Below are positions 34,712 through 43,723 of a DNA stretch of 64,000 nt, in pieces (position 1 is the first letter of the stretch; each line of letters begins with the position of its first letter). This DNA is from Gracilariopsis chorda (taxonomy: Eukaryota; Rhodophyta; Florideophyceae; Gracilariales; Gracilariaceae). The notes under the pieces were generated by a model that was given only the letters and a program-made list of their open reading frames with translations, ran no database searches and was not told where the DNA came from. Location of the stretch: contig NBIV01000054.1 of NCBI GenBank assembly GCA_003194525.1, positions 62,001-126,000 of the forward strand. Reading direction: 5' to 3'. The position numbers were made by a program, and so were the translations under genes.

Positions 34712-37700
34712 TCATTCAGATCCCAGCGAGCACTCACGAAGAGCACGACGCTTGAGACCCCGCTGTCCAGCGGTGTGGAGGTAGTCTTCCAGCAATCCTG
34801 GCAAGTCCTCAAACACTTGACCCAACGGTTCCCAAGTAAAGTCTATCTCATCGGGCAGACCTGCCCACTCCACGAGCACTTCCAGCTGACGATCTTTCTC
34901 ACGAATGCCACGAAGCTGTTCAGCTGTCTCGTACTTCGTCTCCGAAGCTCGAGCAGCCTCCAGCAGCTTTGGGGTGAACACCCTACCATCCATATCTGCA
35001 CGATAGGAGTGGAGGCGTCTAGCGTGCACAACTTCACGCTTGTCTTTGACCAGGTCCTGTACCTCATACACCCAGTCAGATCTTACTGCTGTAACTCTGC
35101 GAGGACCCCTCCAGGTGAACTGCAACTTGTGCCCACCCTTTGTCACCGTTCGGACGAGCACGAAGTCCCCGACGCTAAAGTCGGCCTCCTTGATGTTCGT
35201 CCGGCGGTTGTGCTTCTGTACCTTCCGCGCACGCGAAGCCGACGTCAGTCCTTCCACGTCGCGATGAACATCGCACAGGGCACCTTGCAACTTTCCGATG
35301 TCCACAAGTTGCCTGGCCCGCACTTCGTCCTCCGTCCGAGCACTGCTGTATGCCGGGACCGGCAGCGCACGAAGAAGCGGGCGAACGGGGAGATGGCCCG
35401 TGAAGACCTCCAGGGGTGTTCGATAGACTTCGGAGTTCTCCGGGTCGCGTAACCCGAGCCGCTTGAGCGGAGCGTGATTGAGCACACTCTGCACGCACTC
35501 CGTTACCGCCGGCCAGTCCTGGGGCGCCAACTTCCATTCACTCAACAAGGCTTTGCACGCACGAAGCACTTCGCTGCATACCCTTTCAACGGTACCGTTG
35601 GCCCAGGGCGAGTAGGCCGTGGTAAAGTGATGGTGCACACGCACTTCGGCCGTCAACTCGGCAATCAGCTGGTTCTTGAAATGAGAACCCTGATCGCTGA
35701 CGAGCCAAGTCATACTTCCAAACGTCCCGAACCATGTACCCAGGGCGTCGGCTGCAGCCTCGCTTGTACAAGCTGTTGTAGGCCAGAGCCACACAAACGA
35801 CGAAAGGTCGTCTCGAATGAGCAGCAAGTACTTCTTGTCATCCCGTCCGGGCCCCATGAACAGATAGTCCATGTGCACAACTTCATTCGGCCTCGACCCA
35901 TGGAGAGCCGATCCGAGCGGACGGGGAATCAAATCGCCACTACGGGTGACGATGCAATGGAGGCAGCCTCGAACGAGGGTCTCGACGTCAGCACCCATCG
36001 TCGGCCACCACCATTCCTCAGCCAGCACACTCCTCGTAGCGTCGCGCCCGCGATGACCTAAGGTCCCGCAGTGGGAGACCACGAGGATCTTGAGCTGTAG
36101 CTCCTTGTCCTCCTGCGGCACCCAAACGCGACCGCGCTTCTTCCAGACTCCTTCTTGCTCATCGAGCTTCAGGCCGTCCGGCCGAGTTGCGGCTTCTTGC
36201 GATTTCTTGATCGAGTCCATGTCTGGCCAGACGAAATCATCCGGAGATGGGATGAGCTGCTCCGAGTCTTGCAACAGCATACTGCTGACGGCGGAGCGTT
36301 CGCTCCTATCTCTGCGATACCCGCGCGTCCACCGCGTGAGCATGTCTGCGCAGACGTTGTCCTTCCCATCGATATGCTCGATCACGTAAGCAAAGCGGGA
36401 CAAGAACAGTGCCCACCGTTGCACTTTCGATACCACGTGGCGACCAAGAGCTGGTTCCAGCGCCAACGGCGCAAAGACAAACAGCAAATTGCGATGGTCC
36501 GTGAACACGTGCGTACGCACATGACTCTGGAACAAATAATCCATCTTCTCTAACGTCTGGAAAATGGCAAATCCCTCCTTCTCGAAGGTTGTCCAACCTA
36601 TCTCAGCTCCCTTGAACGAGGAACCCAGAAATCCGAGGGGCTCGTGCCGTTGCTCCTCGAAGGGCAGTCGGAGCTGCACAGCATCCGTTTGCGTGACCAC
36701 GCCAGACCAGTACATTTCAGAAGCATCTGTAAAGACGCAAAGCACTTTCTCCGGGTCCGGATGTGAGAGAGTAACAGCATTGCGGAGGCTTTCTTGCATA
36801 TCTGCAAACGCTTGGTCGTGTGTAGGGCCCCAAGAAAGGCTTCGCAGAGAGATACGGCGAATAGATCTATTCGTTCGGCGACCCGATTGAGCGTACGCTC
36901 GTTCCAAAACTTCCACGAGGGGGGCTATGCGAGCGGCAAAGTTAGGGATAGCATTAGCCATCCACCGGCAACAATAAATAAACTGCGCCAATTCTTCCGC
37001 GGTTTGCGGTGCGTCCATGTCTTTGAGACCGTCGAGACGCGCCGGGTCCATTCGATATCCATCCTTTGATACGATGCGACCGCACCACTTGAGCTCACGC
37101 TCGAACAGCTTGCACTTCCGAGCGTGAAGGAAGAGGTTCCGCTCCCTGCAGATTGCCAAAAACTCCTGGAGCTTGCTCAGCAACGTTGACTCGTCTTTCG
37201 CATGAATACTGAAGTCGTCCAACCACGCCTTGACCGAATCACGCAACGAAGCGAACAGTGGCTCCACTGAACTCTGAAAGTACGACGTCGCATTGGCCAG
37301 TCCTGGCAACACCCTCTTCGACACCACGACTCCACGCGGTGTGACGATGCCACATGCCGAGTACGAATCGGGGTGCAAAGGCAACTGCCAATAGCCCGAT
37401 ACGAAGTCCAAACTTGCGAAACATGTGCTTCCAGCAAAGTCGGAGACCTCCGAGTCCAGGTGAGGCATAGGCCACGCCTCCTTGATTGTTGCGGCGTTCA
37501 CCGGCCGCAAGTCAACAGCCATGCGGTACCGCGCTTTCGACCCATGCTTGGGGACCAGCAGCGGTGCCGCTTGCCACGCAGCTGAGGGCATGTCTTCCAC
37601 GAAGCCCATCTCTCGCAGCGCGTCCACGTACTTGTCCAAGAACAGGCGCTGGTCCGGCGAGTAGCGTCGTGCCTTCACTCTAACCGACCGCTTGCCTGGT

Positions 37701-39523
37701 TCCAGGCGTACCCTCATCGGCTCGACGTCAGCTGGTGGGGATTTTCCCAGCCGGAGCCGAAAAACCGAACGGTACTCCTTCATCATCGTGGAGAGCCTCC
37801 CCACTCCTGTGGGGCTCAGGCCATTTGATTGCGCTCGTTCGAGCATCTTGTCGAGCGCTGCGTCGAGAGCCTCAGGGGGATCATCGCCGAGATCGACGTA
37901 CACGTCGCTATCTTCCAGGCGGTCGCCTCCTCCTTCTCCGCCCTCTCGATGAAAAGCACTGCCCCAATCGAACCCTCGTTCGCGGAGCATGCTCCCTATT
38001 GAGGTGGCACCACCCGCACTGGGGTCGTCGTTCTGTCCCCTGGCCTGCAACAGGCCAGGTACATCGACGCTACCACCCAGGCGGTCACGGGCAGCTGCCA
38101 GCATGACACGGTTGTCCAACCCCAAAGCAGCCAACAAATGTCGGCCGATGTAAGCATGAGCCAGCTCATCATCACTGACTAGCCAACGCACCCGACGCAG
38201 CAGGAGCTTCTCTCCATGCCTTATCCTCAACTCGATATCCGATTGTGTCGATCGACTACAGCGAATCGGGGGGACGGACGTCGCCGCGTTGCCAAACAGC
38301 ATGACTTCCTTGAGCTTCTCAACCCTTACATTCGGATCCGCCTTCATGATAGCCTTGAGCAAGGCAGATGAGATCACGTTCGTGTCCGAGCCTTGATCGG
38401 CGAGCAAGGTGCTCTCCACAGCGCCGTTGCAAAACGAAGCGCTGAACAGCGATGAATTGTCGTCCCGGTCATCGGCGCCCGAGATCGCACCGATCTTCTT
38501 ACCCGACGAACTCCCACCTTCACTCTTGCGGCGCTTGTCGAAGTACTCTGCGAGATACTTCGTCTTCTCTTCATCCGAGGCCAGGTTGCAGTTACGGATG
38601 TAGTGCCGCTTACCACAGCGCGGCAGCAGACACAACGGCAGTTCTGCCGGGCGCTTCCGGCTGCCCTGCTGGGACCCACCGGTAGCCGCTTTCTCACCGT
38701 CACTCTGTCCTGATCTCGATTTGTCCTCTTTTTCGCGCCCGGGCGTGCGATTCCGCCCCCGGCGCTTCTTGCGGTGGGTGCTGGCACTGCCAGACCCCCC
38801 ACCGTACACATCATCTCGATCGGAGTCGGACTGCTCAGCCCTGTAGCCCTTGGCCGACTCGTGTCGATCGATGACCTTGGCTTCCTCCGCGAGTTCTCGC
38901 ATGAACTTGCCGAAGTCCTTCTCCAACTCGTCCTTGCGCAGTCGGAGCGTTAGCATCATGCGGGTCCGCAGATCGGCATGAGTGATGCGTTTCATGATAT
39001 GCCGAACGGCCAACTTCGGTTGCCGCTTGACAAAATCGTCGTAGCCACAGTGACGGAGCTTCTCATTGTACTGTAAGCAAAGGCGCCACACCTGCCGCTG
39101 GAGGTTAGCGGTCTTGTCGGCGTTCGCCAGCTTCACATCTTGCAGCTCTCTCTCGATACGGGCCAGATCGTAGTCGGCGGGATCCACGCGTGCGCGCTCT
39201 TCGACGCACTGCCGCAGGTCCTCCTCGGTGATATCCTCCACTGTGTCGGCCGACACCCAGTTGGCTAACACCAGCAGCTCCAAGATTGACTTGTCGATCG
39301 AGTTGCGGTAGCTTGTGAGCGGAATCTGAACAGATTGCTCTTCGTTCTTCTCGGCGACACGACGCTCATAGATCTCCCTCGCTTCCTTGAACTGGACGAA
39401 GTTCGCGGTCGCGATGTCTTCTAGCCGAGGTGCCTCGACTGTCTCAACGATGGTCTGCTTGACGGTAGCGTTGTCATCGCGCGTTCGCGCACCAGACCCT
39501 GCTTGTCTTGTCGCAGTTGGCAT
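34712..39523 (-). CDS. gag-pol: Gag-Pol polyprotein of element III, 1603 aa, intact
   Basis: The ORF starts at the ATG at 39523, 44 bases inside the 5' LTR. Residues 1-290 are Gag-like, helical and charged, followed by a basic patch (251-263) and a variant knuckle C-x4-C-x3-H-x4-C (298-312). The protease site is ADQGSD at 375-380, with Gln where Ser/Thr is usual. RT spans about 600-835, with FVSGYWQLPL and catalytic box WLDD (767-770) instead of YxDD. RNase H is about 928-1060 (FTDAS, FTDHR). The integrase zinc finger is H1151/H1157/C1187/C1190; the core is D1219, D1277 and E1313 with the expected 35-residue spacing. A chromodomain follows at about 1527-1580 (LVEWAGLP...FTWEPLGQV). Gag and Pol are in one frame without a stop, so processing must rely on the protease. 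It is only distantly related to elements I and II. Confidence 0.95.
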   Translation of the reverse strand: MPTATRQAGSGARTRDDNATVKQTIVETVEAPRLEDIATANFVQFKEAREIYERRVAEKNEEQSVQIPLTSYRNSIDKSILELLVLANWVSADTVEDITEEDLRQCVEERARVDPADYDLARIERELQDVKLANADKTANLQRQVWRLCLQYNEKLRHCGYDDFVKRQPKLAVRHIMKRITHADLRTRMMLTLRLRKDELEKDFGKFMRELAEEAKVIDRHESAKGYRAEQSDSDRDDVYGGGSGSASTHRKKRRGRNRTPGREKEDKSRSGQSDGEKAATGGSQQGSRKRPAELPLCLLPRCGKRHYIRNCNLASDEEKTKYLAEYFDKRRKSEGGSSSGKKIGAISGADDRDDNSSLFSASFCNGAVESTLLADQGSDTNVISSALLKAIMKADPNVRVEKLKEVMLFGNAATSVPPIRCSRSTQSDIELRIRHGEKLLLRRVRWLVSDDELAHAYIGRHLLAALGLDNRVMLAAARDRLGGSVDVPGLLQARGQNDDPSAGGATSIGSMLRERGFDWGSAFHREGGEGGGDRLEDSDVYVDLGDDPPEALDAALDKMLERAQSNGLSPTGVGRLSTMMKEYRSVFRLRLGKSPPADVEPMRVRLEPGKRSVRVKARRYSPDQRLFLDKYVDALREMGFVEDMPSAAWQAAPLLVPKHGSKARYRMAVDLRPVNAATIKEAWPMPHLDSEVSDFAGSTCFASLDFVSGYWQLPLHPDSYSACGIVTPRGVVVSKRVLPGLANATSYFQSSVEPLFASLRDSVKAWLDDFSIHAKDESTLLSKLQEFLAICRERNLFLHARKCKLFERELKWCGRIVSKDGYRMDPARLDGLKDMDAPQTAEELAQFIYCCRWMANAIPNFAARIAPLVEVLERAYAQSGRRTNRSIRRISLRSLSWGPTHDQAFADMQESLRNAVTLSHPDPEKVLCVFTDASEMYWSGVVTQTDAVQLRLPFEEQRHEPLGFLGSSFKGAEIGWTTFEKEGFAIFQTLEKMDYLFQSHVRTHVFTDHRNLLFVFAPLALEPALGRHVVSKVQRWALFLSRFAYVIEHIDGKDNVCADMLTRWTRGYRRDRSERSAVSSMLLQDSEQLIPSPDDFVWPDMDSIKKSQEAATRPDGLKLDEQEGVWKKRGRVWVPQEDKELQLKILVVSHCGTLGHRGRDATRSVLAEEWWWPTMGADVETLVRGCLHCIVTRSGDLIPRPLGSALHGSRPNEVVHMDYLFMGPGRDDKKYLLLIRDDLSSFVWLWPTTACTSEAAADALGTWFGTFGSMTWLVSDQGSHFKNQLIAELTAEVRVHHHFTTAYSPWANGTVERVCSEVLRACKALLSEWKLAPQDWPAVTECVQSVLNHAPLKRLGLRDPENSEVYRTPLEVFTGHLPVRPLLRALPVPAYSSARTEDEVRARQLVDIGKLQGALCDVHRDVEGLTSASRARKVQKHNRRTNIKEADFSVGDFVLVRTVTKGGHKLQFTWRGPRRVTAVRSDWVYEVQDLVKDKREVVHARRLHSYRADMDGRVFTPKLLEAARASETKYETAEQLRGIREKDRQLEVLVEWAGLPDEIDFTWEPLGQVFEDLPGLLEDYLHTAGQRGLKRRALRECSLGSE

Positions 39524-39567
39524 GATTTCCAGTCAACTCCAATACCCTCGCGCGATGGAGTATATAC

Positions 39568-39923
39568 TGTGACGTTGCGGGGCTGAAAGGGAATCAGGTC
39601 GAACGACCAAGGGGCAGGCAAACACAGAGTTGGTGCTGCACCGGCCGCGGGGACTTGAGGTCAGTTCTCTTGTTCCCTCTCTGGCCTGACCGGGCTCACC
39701 TTTATTAGACCTACTCACTACCGCCGCCGGCCGCCCGGCGGTACCATGTCCTCCAATCACTGGACGCCATTGGTCCAAGTTGGCCGAACGGCTTACAGAT
39801 GGGCGGGCTTCCACTACCGGAGAAACCTACCGCGCCATCCCGCTCTCGTCGTCCCGTGTCTGCCAAGCTCCCTCGACAGACCACAGCGACGGACGCAGGC
39901 GAGTAGAACTACTCAGCGTCACA
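39568..39923 (-). repeat. 5' LTR of element III
   Basis: Same 356-bp sequence and termini as 34318-34673. AGAT follows at 39924-39927. The promoter for Gag-Pol must lie here; I see no clear TATA box to assign. Confidence 0.95.
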
Positions 39924-39927
39924 AGAT

Positions 39928-40895
39928 GAACAGATTCTTCTCTATAAGCATTGCTCTGGCGAGCCAGTGCCGACCACCTTTGCATGTCTGAAGCGGAGTT
40001 TTCTTGGTAAATAGCATCGCTGGACTATGAAGCAAGAAGCGTGACATGAGACAAACGCTGCATAAAATGCCATCCTTGAGTTATTCTTTGTTATGGCATT
40101 CTGGAAATTGCTTACCTCAGCAATTCCATGAGTGGGATCGTGTGCCACGTGGTTTGGCGGAAGACAATTGCGAGACAAATAATCTCTCACGGCCATATCC
40201 TCGACGACTGCTGATCGAATACCTACCGTTGGGTGCTCTCCATGATCACGACGCCATGTTTACAGAAACAGGGCGCAGGGAAAGCAGCGTTTTGGTACTT
40301 ACATCGACATATAATATCGTTGCACGTCTACGGACGGCGAGCGAAGTCCTTCGTGGGGTCCAATGGAGCAAAAGTTCCAGGCTCCAATGTTTCTATGCTA
40401 CGCTTTGAAACGTCGCCCGCTTCTCTTCGGATTCTGGGTCCGTTCGGATCTATTCGCTGCCTCCATTTCTTCTCTAGACGTCTGTGCAGATGACGTGATA
40501 TTCGCAGTGCATAACCTCCTCCTCGCATGCTCCAAACTAAATGACGAGTTCCTATCGGCCTACGTTTTTCATGGGAAGCTGTCTTGCGTGCACCGTCTTC
40601 AGAGTTAAGGAGTTTGGTATAAAACAGACAACCGTGTTAGCAGAGTGGTACCTCTTCCTCACTCAACAGCAACGAGCAATCCATCACAACCAAAAACACC
40701 TTACTAGCAGCACAGTATCTGCCACTCCACATACATACTCTCAAACGCGCCCGTTTAGTCATTCACAGTGAGTTCAGCTCCATATGAAGTTGACACCGGT
40801 TCCAGCCGCGAGTCCTATCTCACTACTTCCTTGAACTAACCTTGATATCACTTCTACTGGAAATCATTGTCTTCTTGGTCCCTCAACCTTTTAAT
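39928..40895. other. Upstream region of the bZIP gene
   Basis: 968 bases between element III and the bZIP start codon. No other gene was recognised; open frames are under 125 codons and unremarkable. It includes CA-rich leader-like sequence at about 40676-40770 that could be 5' UTR. Confidence 0.4.
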
Positions 40896-41438
40896 ATGTC
40901 ATCCGGATCAGAAGCTAACGATTCCCCAAACAAGAAAGCTCCTCAAATGGGTTCTTCTCACAACCATAGTCAGAGTGCATCCAAGAAGCGCTCTTCCAAG
41001 TCGCATGGTGGTTCCAGCCAGAGTCGGCAGGCTCAAAGCAGCGGCGCTTCAGCTTCTCAGTCGAGCGGCCAACACCGCCAGTTAAGCTTATCGAGCGGAA
41101 TGTACGGTGCATCGTCCAGCCATGCCGCAGGACCGTCTGGAGGACAGGAGTTACCCAGCAGTGTTCGACATGCACCTCCGGAGCTTCGCACGGCGATAAG
41201 GAGAAAACAGAACAATGAAAGCGCAAAGCGTAGCCGTGACCGCAAGAAGGCAGAAGAAGCGGAAATGAGAAGAAAGATGCAAGAGAATGATGTTCGTATT
41301 CAGAATCTTGAGAGGGAGGTTGAGACACTGACAGCAGCTTTGGTGAATGATATGGACCCAGCGGAAGAAAGAAGTGGTCGCCGAAATCCGCCGTCTTCTC
41401 CATCTACGAAGCCTGGTTTCTATGGAGACCCTTTCTAA
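40896..41438 (+). CDS. bZIP transcription factor, 180 aa
   Basis: The basic region IRRKQNNESAKRSRDRKK carries the bZIP DNA-contact signature N-x-x-S-A-x-x-S-R-x-R-K. A leucine-zipper-like heptad follows (MRRKMQENDVRIQNLEREVETLTAAL). The N-terminal 95 residues are Ser/Gln/Gly-rich and low complexity, as in many nuclear regulators. The C-terminal tail is short and Pro/Ser-rich. I chose the ATG at 40896 because the frame upstream of it (from 40842) encodes an unrelated hydrophobic stretch typical of leader sequence. The zipper is short, with Met/Ile/Leu at the d positions, so it may act with a partner. No intron is visible. The neighbour at 41686-42648 is convergent, 250 bases away. Confidence 0.88.
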   Translation: MSSGSEANDSPNKKAPQMGSSHNHSQSASKKRSSKSHGGSSQSRQAQSSGASASQSSGQHRQLSLSSGMYGASSSHAAGPSGGQELPSSVRHAPPELRTAIRRKQNNESAKRSRDRKKAEEAEMRRKMQENDVRIQNLEREVETLTAALVNDMDPAEERSGRRNPPSSPSTKPGFYGDPF

Positions 41439-41685
41439 GAAAGTGAGCTCCGCGATTTTAAAAGTATCCTGCATCGAGCTCACTCTGCGGGATATTCTAG
41501 CTCTTAGTAATAGAAACATTTGCGTCTCGGGAGTGATTTCGCTCCGACATACTTTTTGTGTTCAACTCAGTCATTCTCTAATCTCTTGCTTTACAAATTG
41601 TCGTCATTTCTTAGGGTTCACGTAAACGTATATGCGTAATGCCACCTTATGCTCAGAAAGTTACCAAGGGCAAACTGAAGGGCAG

Positions 41686-42648
41686 CTAGCTTGCTTTCTG
41701 TGATATGGTTTCAACAATGCGTGATGGAATCGAAAGGTGACTACTAGCTAGTACCTTTGTCCATCTGTCATATCGAATGGCATCAACTAGAGTGAGGAAG
41801 CGCGCCTTCCATGGGCTGAGGTGCTTGGAGGTGAGCCAATGCGATAAGAAGGCAATGTAAGTAGGTGCATTTGGCAAGGCCTGAAAGGCGCGGATGAATC
41901 GTGTACGAAGCTTTTCTGCCTTCTTGTCGGGAATGTTAGCGGCTGCAATTGGGGGCTGAAGGAGGGCATTTTCTGTTTTGAAGTATTCTAGAAGAGGGTT
42001 GAGGAAAGCACCAACAGATTTGGCAAGAATGGGCAATGCTTCTCCTGGAGGGAGGAGACACAGTTTGTCCTGGCGGTCGAAAGTATGTTGAATTGATTGC
42101 AGGACGTGCTGCTTCCGCTTTTGACGGGTATCCCTGTGCAATTCTGGTGGAAGGTGAACACTATTTTCTTCGAGAAAGGAAAAGACGTGGAGGTCTTCTA
42201 TGGTGAAGAGTGAACGAAGAAAGTCGTCGAAGATGAAGAGCCAGTCAAAGAAAAGGCGAGTTTCCGCGTGGGACACCTCAAATCTGTAGCGAATAAGGGC
42301 GTCTGCCATGTTAAAGACGACGAGAGCATGGCGCTTCACGGCGTTATGATAGAGTGCAATAATGTCAAACACTGGGCCGTGCACTGCGTATGGTGTTGGA
42401 AGGATGAGGGGATGGCCGTGTGCCGTGGTGTGACGCGTGGATTGTTTGATTCGTTCAAAGGCTGAGAGATTGTGGGCCGTATTTGGCAATCGTTTGGGCT
42501 TGTTTGTGTCGTTGGTGTGCTGAATGGAGACTGGGGAGGTGTCGGATGTGGAAGCATTCTTCGCGCGTGGAAAGAAGTTGGAGGAATTGAATTTGGAGGG
42601 TGGGATGTTCTTGGAGGAACGGAAACGGAAGGAAATCGGCGGCGACAT
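41686..42648 (-). CDS. Helical protein with possible hemerythrin-like (HHE) fold, 320 aa
   Basis: The frame is intronless, with an ATG at 42648. Residues 1-75 are basic and Ser/Thr/Asn-rich, possibly an organelle presequence. From about residue 80 the sequence is helical: GPVFDIIALYHNAVKRH, FFDWLFIFDDFLRSLFTIED and LHVFSFLEEN resemble helices A, B and C of hemerythrin-type bundles (H-x3-R, then F-x2-L...ED..vF..LE). Several canonical metal-ligand His are replaced, so metal binding is doubtful. A second helical half follows (GAFLNPLLEYFKTENALL, FIRAFQALPNAPTYIAFLSHWL). The family assignment is inference from pattern only; that it is a real gene is supported by length, composition and position in the gene island. 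Confidence 0.6.
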   Translation of the reverse strand: MSPPISFRFRSSKNIPPSKFNSSNFFPRAKNASTSDTSPVSIQHTNDTNKPKRLPNTAHNLSAFERIKQSTRHTTAHGHPLILPTPYAVHGPVFDIIALYHNAVKRHALVVFNMADALIRYRFEVSHAETRLFFDWLFIFDDFLRSLFTIEDLHVFSFLEENSVHLPPELHRDTRQKRKQHVLQSIQHTFDRQDKLCLLPPGEALPILAKSVGAFLNPLLEYFKTENALLQPPIAAANIPDKKAEKLRTRFIRAFQALPNAPTYIAFLSHWLTSKHLSPWKARFLTLVDAIRYDRWTKVLASSHLSIPSRIVETISQKAS

Positions 42649-43151
42649 AGGAAAGAGTGCTGATCAGATGGTGGAGGACTTGAATAAGAGGAAGAAGAAG
42701 AAGATGATGATGAGGATGGGAGGGTGAGAGGTGAGCATTGAGTGAGAGTGGATTAAGAAGTTTCAAGGGTGTAAGGGTACGGGTGTAACGCCGGGCGTTT
42801 CAGGACTTGACTGTAGGTAGTGAAGACTTGTACGAGCGGACATACATAACATTACGTAGAGTGGGTGGGGGATAGGACGGCGGAGGAGGTGATGGTCCCT
42901 GCTTGATGAAGGGCCATGCCCAAAATAGAGCAGCGCTTCTTCTAGCAACAATGTGGTTCTGGAAAAGGACGTAACTGAATATAGAAGTTGAGAACAAGTC
43001 GTTCTCCGCACCACGCATCTGCATTGTGCATAGAAATCGCTTACATGTTGTGGGTTAACTCTACCAGGGAGAGGGTGCAATCCTCTCGAGATATATCGCT
43101 CAGAGATTACTGCGAAGGTAAGGGGAATTGCTAACGTTGACGGTCGTACGT

Positions 43152-43206
43152 CGCTGCCTCGGTATCGGCGTGGACAATCATTGTCCACGCCGATACCGAG
43201 GCAGCG
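43152..43206. repeat. 55-bp near-perfect palindrome
   Basis: 27-bp arms (43152-43178 and 43180-43206) are exact reverse complements around a single central C at 43179. It lies about 500 bases from each neighbouring gene, in the divergent interval between the helical protein and the DUF760 gene. Confidence 0.95.
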
Positions 43207-43237
43207 GCGATGTGAAGACCACCGTTGGTACCAAAGG

Positions 43238-43300
43238 TAAGGGTTAAAGGGTTACCGTTACCGCTAACCCTTAACCCTGTTACCAGTTGCAACATTAGCA
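43238..43300. promoter_or_regulatory. Cluster of AACCCTTA/TAAGGGTT motifs
   Basis: GTAAGGGTTAAAGGGTTACC is followed within 30 bases by CTAACCCTTAACCCTGTTACC, so the pair can fold back. It lies in the divergent interval upstream of the DUF760 gene. The same core recurs near 45357, 45619, 46156 and 60048-60070. Confidence 0.35.
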
Positions 43301-43723
43301 GTAGTGTGAGTCACTTCTGCCAAATTGGCATTGCAACATTGGCAGTGCAACTGGTATACTACCGTTGTAGATATGATAGTCTACCATTGTGATGTCAACA
43401 GCGCTTATTGGAACGTTTGCGTGAAATGTATCAAAACGTGGCAAGTTGTACATGGTGTGCCACATGGCCGCGTGGAAAGCTGAGAGCCGAAGTGCGAGCG
43501 AATCTTCAGATTGAGCGGCGCGATCTGCGCCGCTCAAACAATCGGCTCCGCCAGTTTCGGGCGACGCGGAACGCGGCACAGCGCGACACGCCCTCTGCTC
43601 TCGCGCCCCCGTCCTCACCCCGCGCCACCTCCACGCCGCCGCTCGCTCACCGCCGTCAAGCTGCCCACCTCCCTCCGCCTGTGCCCCTCAGTCCGCTCAC
43701 TTCCCTCCACCGTCCCTTCCGAC

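Larger units (their letters stand above)
34318..39923 (-). mobile_element. Element III: complete young Ty3/gypsy-type retrotransposon
   Basis: 356-bp LTRs (34318-34673 and 39568-39923) begin TGTGACG and end CGTCACA, and are flanked by the 4-bp duplication AGAT (34314-34317 and 39924-39927). Between them a single 1603-codon Gag-Pol ORF fills almost all internal sequence on the minus strand. The LTRs look identical, so the insertion is very recent and the copy may be active. The sequence after the 5' LTR (GTATATACTCC...) is not a standard TGG-type primer-binding site. The bases before the 3' LTR (GGCATGGGGCCC) form only a short purine tract. Confidence 0.96.

Noticed and set aside
35474-38814. 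Plus- and minus-strand frames of 100-200 codons opposite or overlapping element III Gag-Pol
   Set aside because: They are GC-rich shadows of the 1603-codon ORF and show no motif. Unlike the antisense ORF of element I, none has a homologue.
43238-43300. Telomere-like sequence
   Set aside because: AACCCTTA units are few and spaced, not a tandem array, and they lie between genes.
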